Shown: piece after piece, positions 61,217 to 64,000 of the stretch
How positions within the stretch are numbered: position 1 is the stretch's first letter
How the letters are laid out: each line of letters begins with the position of its first letter
Source: Rhizobiaceae bacterium
Lineage (GTDB): Bacteria; Pseudomonadota; Alphaproteobacteria; Rhizobiales; Rhizobiaceae
Length of the DNA stretch: 64,000 nucleotides
Direction: 5' to 3'
NCBI GenBank assembly: GCA_023953845.1
Contig: JAMLJC010000001.1
Location: forward strand, 2,986,501-3,050,500
Position numbers and translations under genes: made by a program
Notes under the pieces: generated by a model
The model's input: only the letters and a program-made list of their open reading frames with translations
Told to the model about the DNA's origin: nothing
The model's database searches: none

Positions 61217-62373
61217 TGTTTCCTGACCGCGACCACGCCGAAATCCGCGAGGCGGTACGAAAACTCTGCGAGCGCTTTCCGGGCGAATACTGGCGCAAGC
61301 TCGACGCCGAGCGCGCCTATCCCGCCGAATTCGTCAAGGCGCTGACCGAGGCGGGCTATCTCGCCACGCTGATCCCGGAGGATTATGGCGGGGCGGGGCT
61401 GACGCTTACGGCGGCGGCGGCCGTGCTGGAGGAGGTGCAGCGCTCCGGCTGCAACGGCGGCGCCTGCCACGCCCAGATGTACACGATGGGCACGATCCTC
61501 CGTCATGGCAACGAGGCGCAGAAGCAGAAATACCTGCCGGGCATCGCGTCCGGGGAACTCAGGCTGCAAGCCTTCGGCGTGACCGAGCCGACGAGCGGTA
61601 CGGACACGACCTCGATCCGCACCTTCGCGCGGCGCGAGGGCGACCATTACATTGTCGACGGCCAGAAGATCTGGACTTCGCGCGCCGAGCATTCCGACCT
61701 GATGCTGCTTCTGGCCCGCACCACGCCGAAGGATCAGGTGGCGAAGAAGACCGACGGGTTGTCGGTGTTCATCCTCGACATGCGCGAGGCGCTGGGGAAC
61801 GGCCTGACCATCCGGCCGATCCGCACCATGATGAACCACGCCACGACGGAAGTGTTCTTCGACAAGGTAAAGGTGCCAGCCGAAAACCTGATCGGCGAGG
61901 AAGGCAAGGGCTTCCGCTACATTCTCTCCGGCATGAATGCCGAGCGTATCCTGATCGCGGCCGAATGCGTCGGCGACGCCAAATGGCTGATCGAGAAGGC
62001 TGCGACCTATGCCAGGGAGCGCGTTGTCTTCGGCCGCTCGATCGGGGCCAATCAGGGCATCCAGTTTCCGATCGCGCGCGCCTATGCCAACATGCGGGCG
62101 GCCGAGCTGATGGTGAAGGAGGCCGCAAGGCTCTACGAGGCCGGCAAGGATTGCGGCGCGGAGGCGAACATGGCCAAGATGCTCGCCGCCGATGCATCGA
62201 ACGAGGCGGCGAACGCCGCGATCCAGACGCATGGCGGCTTCGGCTTCGCGGAAGAGTACGATGTGGAGCGCAAGTTCCGCGAGACGCGGCTCTATCAGGT
62301 GGCGCCGATCTCGACCAATCTCATCCTTTCCTACCTGTCCGAGCATGTGCTCGGCATGCCGCGTTCCTATTGA
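61216..62373 (+). CDS. Acyl-CoA dehydrogenase
   Basis: This 385-residue flavoprotein oxidises an acyl-CoA to the enoyl-CoA. It shows IPEDYGGAGLTL, FGVTEPTSGTDTTSIRT (flavin and substrate site), and IQTHGGFGFAEEYDVERKFRETRL near the C-terminus (quoted in part), where the catalytic base lies around the EYDVE region in most members. ATGs stand at 61213 and 61216; the second has better spacing from GGAG. It is encoded with the CoA-transferase and a mesaconyl-CoA-hydratase-like protein. Confidence 0.92.
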   Translation: MFPDRDHAEIREAVRKLCERFPGEYWRKLDAERAYPAEFVKALTEAGYLATLIPEDYGGAGLTLTAAAAVLEEVQRSGCNGGACHAQMYTMGTILRHGNEAQKQKYLPGIASGELRLQAFGVTEPTSGTDTTSIRTFARREGDHYIVDGQKIWTSRAEHSDLMLLLARTTPKDQVAKKTDGLSVFILDMREALGNGLTIRPIRTMMNHATTEVFFDKVKVPAENLIGEEGKGFRYILSGMNAERILIAAECVGDAKWLIEKAATYARERVVFGRSIGANQGIQFPIARAYANMRAAELMVKEAARLYEAGKDCGAEANMAKMLAADASNEAANAAIQTHGGFGFAEEYDVERKFRETRLYQVAPISTNLILSYLSEHVLGMPRSY

Positions 62374-62381
62374 GGCAGACC

Positions 62382-63218
62382 ATGGACGAGACGCAATTCG
62401 CAGAGTGGATCGGCCGCAAGAGCGAGAGCGAGGATATCGTCACGCCACGGCTGGCGGCGAGCTATCGCGCCATCTTCGGCGACCGGCTGGCGCCCGTGGG
62501 GGCGGACGAGGCGCCGCTCGGCATCCACTGGTGCCTGTCGCCGGCCATCGCGCCGATGGAGGCGCTGGGGCCGGACGGGCATCCCGCCAAGAACCGCGAC
62601 CTGCCGCCGATCCCCCAGCCGCGCCGCATGTGGGCCGGTGGCGCGCTGGAGACGCTGGCGCCGATCAGAGTCGGCGACACGGTGAAGCGCATTTCCACCA
62701 TCGGCTCGATCACGAGGAAGGAAGGCCGCAGCGGCGAACTCTGGTTCGTCGCCGTCCACCACGACTACGTCACGCCGCGCGGAACGGCGATCCGCGAGCG
62801 GCACGACATCGTCTATCGCGAGGCGGCGAAGCCCGGAACGGCGAGAACGACCGCGTCCGAGCCCGCACCGGCGGCTGAACCTATCGAGGGCGAATGGCTG
62901 GTGGAGACGCCGTCGACGCTGCTCTTCCGCTATTCCGCGATCACCTTCAACGGCCACCGCATCCACTATGACCTGCCCTACGTGACGGGCGTCGAGGGTT
63001 ATGCCGGTCTGGTCGTGCACGGGCCGATCCAGGCCACGCTGCTGCTCAACTTCGCCACCGCGTCGCTCGGCCGTGTGCCGGAACGCTTCTCCTATCGCGG
63101 CGTTGCGCCCGCCATTGCCGGTAGCCCTGTGCGGGTGCGCAAGACGCCGGATACCGAAGCCGGCTTCCGTACCGAAAGCGTTTCCGGGACGGTGCATATG
63201 GAGGCGACCGCAGGCTGA
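62382..63218 (+). CDS. MaoC/HTD2-type hydratase, mesaconyl-C4-CoA hydratase-like
   Basis: This 278-residue double hot-dog hydratase shows an N-terminal half with LGIHWCLSPAIAPMEALGPDGHPA and a C-terminal half with FRYSAITFNGHRIHYDLPYVTGVEGYAGLVVHGPIQATLL, both quoted in part; the His/Asp of the hydratase motif are in HRIHYD. This is the pattern of mesaconyl-C4-CoA hydratase and itaconyl-CoA hydratase. It would hydrate the enoyl-CoA from the upstream dehydrogenase. A citramalyl-CoA lyase, expected next in such pathways, is not in the window. Confidence 0.87.
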   Translation: MDETQFAEWIGRKSESEDIVTPRLAASYRAIFGDRLAPVGADEAPLGIHWCLSPAIAPMEALGPDGHPAKNRDLPPIPQPRRMWAGGALETLAPIRVGDTVKRISTIGSITRKEGRSGELWFVAVHHDYVTPRGTAIRERHDIVYREAAKPGTARTTASEPAPAAEPIEGEWLVETPSTLLFRYSAITFNGHRIHYDLPYVTGVEGYAGLVVHGPIQATLLLNFATASLGRVPERFSYRGVAPAIAGSPVRVRKTPDTEAGFRTESVSGTVHMEATAG

Positions 63219-63267
63219 GCGGGGTTGGGAGAAGAACTGCTCCCGGCCTTGCTTGCCCAACCCCCGC
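63219..63267. terminator. Inverted repeat between convergent genes
   Basis: GCGGGGTTGGG (63219-63229) pairs with CCCAACCCCCGC (63256-63267), with one extra C, around a 26-base loop. It could slow transcription from both sides, but no T-run follows, so its terminator role is unsure. Confidence 0.4.
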
Positions 63268-63276
63268 CCCGGAAGA

Positions 63277-64000
63277 TCAGGTCGAGATCATCTTCTTCTC
63301 GATGCCGACGCCGGCTTCCATGGCGCGCTTGTATTCGAGCGGCACGGTCGCCGAGTCCTGCAAGGCGATGCCGGTGGAATCGAAGAGCGTGATGTCGTCG
63401 TCCGAGGTGCGGCCTTGCTTCTTGCCGGTGATGACCTCGCCGATCTCGCCGGCAATGTCGGCTTCCGTGATCAGCCCTTCCGACAGCGGCACGTTGATCT
63501 CACCGTCAGTGCGGCACTGGCGGATGTCGTCGACGAAGATGCGGGCGCGCTGCAAGATCCTGCCTTCCAGCTCCTGATCGCCCTTCTTGTCGGCGCCGAC
63601 CGCCGCGATATGCATGCCGGGCGTGATCCACTCGTCCATGACGATAGGCCCGCGCGCCGGCGTCAGCGTCACCACGACGTCAGCGCCGCGCACGACCTGT
63701 TCCAGATCGGTCGAGGGCTTGATCTCGAAGCTCTCATATTTCGGCTGCTGCTCCTTCACGAAATGGTCGAGCGTACCCTGGCTGCGGCTCCAGACGCGCA
63801 CCTCCTTCCACTTGAACACCTCGTTGCAGGTGGCGAGTGCGCCCTCCGCCATGTGGCCCGCGCCCACTATGGCCAGTTTCGTGGAGTCCTTGCGCGCCAT
63901 CCACTTGGCCGAGACCGCGGCGGCCGAGCCGGTGCGCATCACCGTGTGGTAGCTGCCGTCCACGATCGCCAGCGGGAAGCCGGTTTCCGGATCGGTGTAG
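63277..64000 (-). CDS. Ornithine cyclodeaminase / mu-crystallin family protein, 5' truncated
   Basis: This is the C-terminal 241 residues of a protein of about 320-350. The frame runs unbroken through position 64000, so the start lies beyond the window. Visible are YTDPETGFPLAIVDG near the edge, RTGSAAAVSAKW, the NAD(P)-binding LAIVGAGHMAEGAL, and VDDIRQCRTDGEIN. The family includes ornithine cyclodeaminase, ketimine and pyrroline-2-carboxylate reductases and alanine dehydrogenase. The substrate is unknown. Confidence 0.88.
   Translation of the reverse strand, partial: YTDPETGFPLAIVDGSYHTVMRTGSAAAVSAKWMARKDSTKLAIVGAGHMAEGALATCNEVFKWKEVRVWSRSQGTLDHFVKEQQPKYESFEIKPSTDLEQVVRGADVVVTLTPARGPIVMDEWITPGMHIAAVGADKKGDQELEGRILQRARIFVDDIRQCRTDGEINVPLSEGLITEADIAGEIGEVITGKKQGRTSDDDITLFDSTGIALQDSATVPLEYKRAMEAGVGIEKKMIST

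Overview
The window looks like a chromosomal segment of a GC-rich alphaproteobacterium of the Hyphomicrobiales (Rhizobiales), most like the Mesorhizobium/Phyllobacteriaceae group. The reasons are the gene order pmbA - bisphosphate nucleotidase - DUF4170 - DUF374 acyltransferase - waaA - lpxK, the small DUF4170 and DUF2093 proteins, an IleS whose C-terminal zinc site is degraded, a HutF-type histidine pathway, and GC-rich palindromic repeats of a kind common in these genomes. The genus is an inference. I saw no rRNA, tRNA, CRISPR array, phage or insertion sequence. Region 1 (1-31900) is mostly housekeeping: a HAD hydrolase cut by the window edge, ribF, an OmpV-like porin, ileS, a lipoprotein, tadA, an RluB-like pseudouridine synthase, rsmD, a patatin, pmbA, the lipid A/Kdo genes waaA and lpxK, mutL, a GGDEF-EAL protein, glutaryl-CoA dehydrogenase, prmB, the threonine-degrading pair kbl/tdh, and a DUF1428-FAH-DinB operon. 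Three type II toxin-antitoxin modules with PIN toxins sit between these genes, and each has its own dyad near its start. Region 2 (31925-43301) holds a phosphatase-like protein, pcaD, an FAD amino-acid-oxidase-like gene with ridA, and a complete histidine-utilisation locus: hutF-hutC on the minus strand, diverging from hutI-hutH-hutG-hutU-hutD, with a palindromic HutC-type operator between them. Histidine would go to urocanate (HutH), imidazolonepropionate (HutU), formiminoglutamate (HutI), formylglutamate (HutF) and glutamate plus formate (HutG). The most striking feature of the window is here: a perfect 36-bp-arm palindromic repeat lies in frame inside hutI and is translated as an extra loop. 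A second copy lies between hutI and hutH and a third 6 kb downstream. Region 3 (43432-58838) is a carbohydrate-utilisation region. A sugar-lactonase-like amidohydrolase and an aldo/keto reductase diverge from an operon of a BtpA/SgcQ-family protein, an M42/SgcX-like metallopeptidase, an FGGY sugar kinase and a phosphohexuloisomerase-like SIS protein. Then come a DMT exporter, a sugar ABC transporter split over two divergent operons, a RbsD/FucU mutarotase, a PfkB kinase and a 2-hydroxyacid dehydrogenase. The BtpA + M42 pairing recalls the uncharacterised sgc operon of E. coli, but here with ABC transport and an FGGY kinase in place of a PTS. Region 4 (58879-64000) is a LysR regulator with two tandem perfect palindromes before it, followed by a class III CoA-transferase, an acyl-CoA dehydrogenase and a mesaconyl-CoA-hydratase-like protein, and ends with an ornithine-cyclodeaminase-family gene cut by the window edge. 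Two families of long palindromic repeats are present: family A at 17111-17263 and 23018-23175, and family B at 37678, 38523 and 44388.
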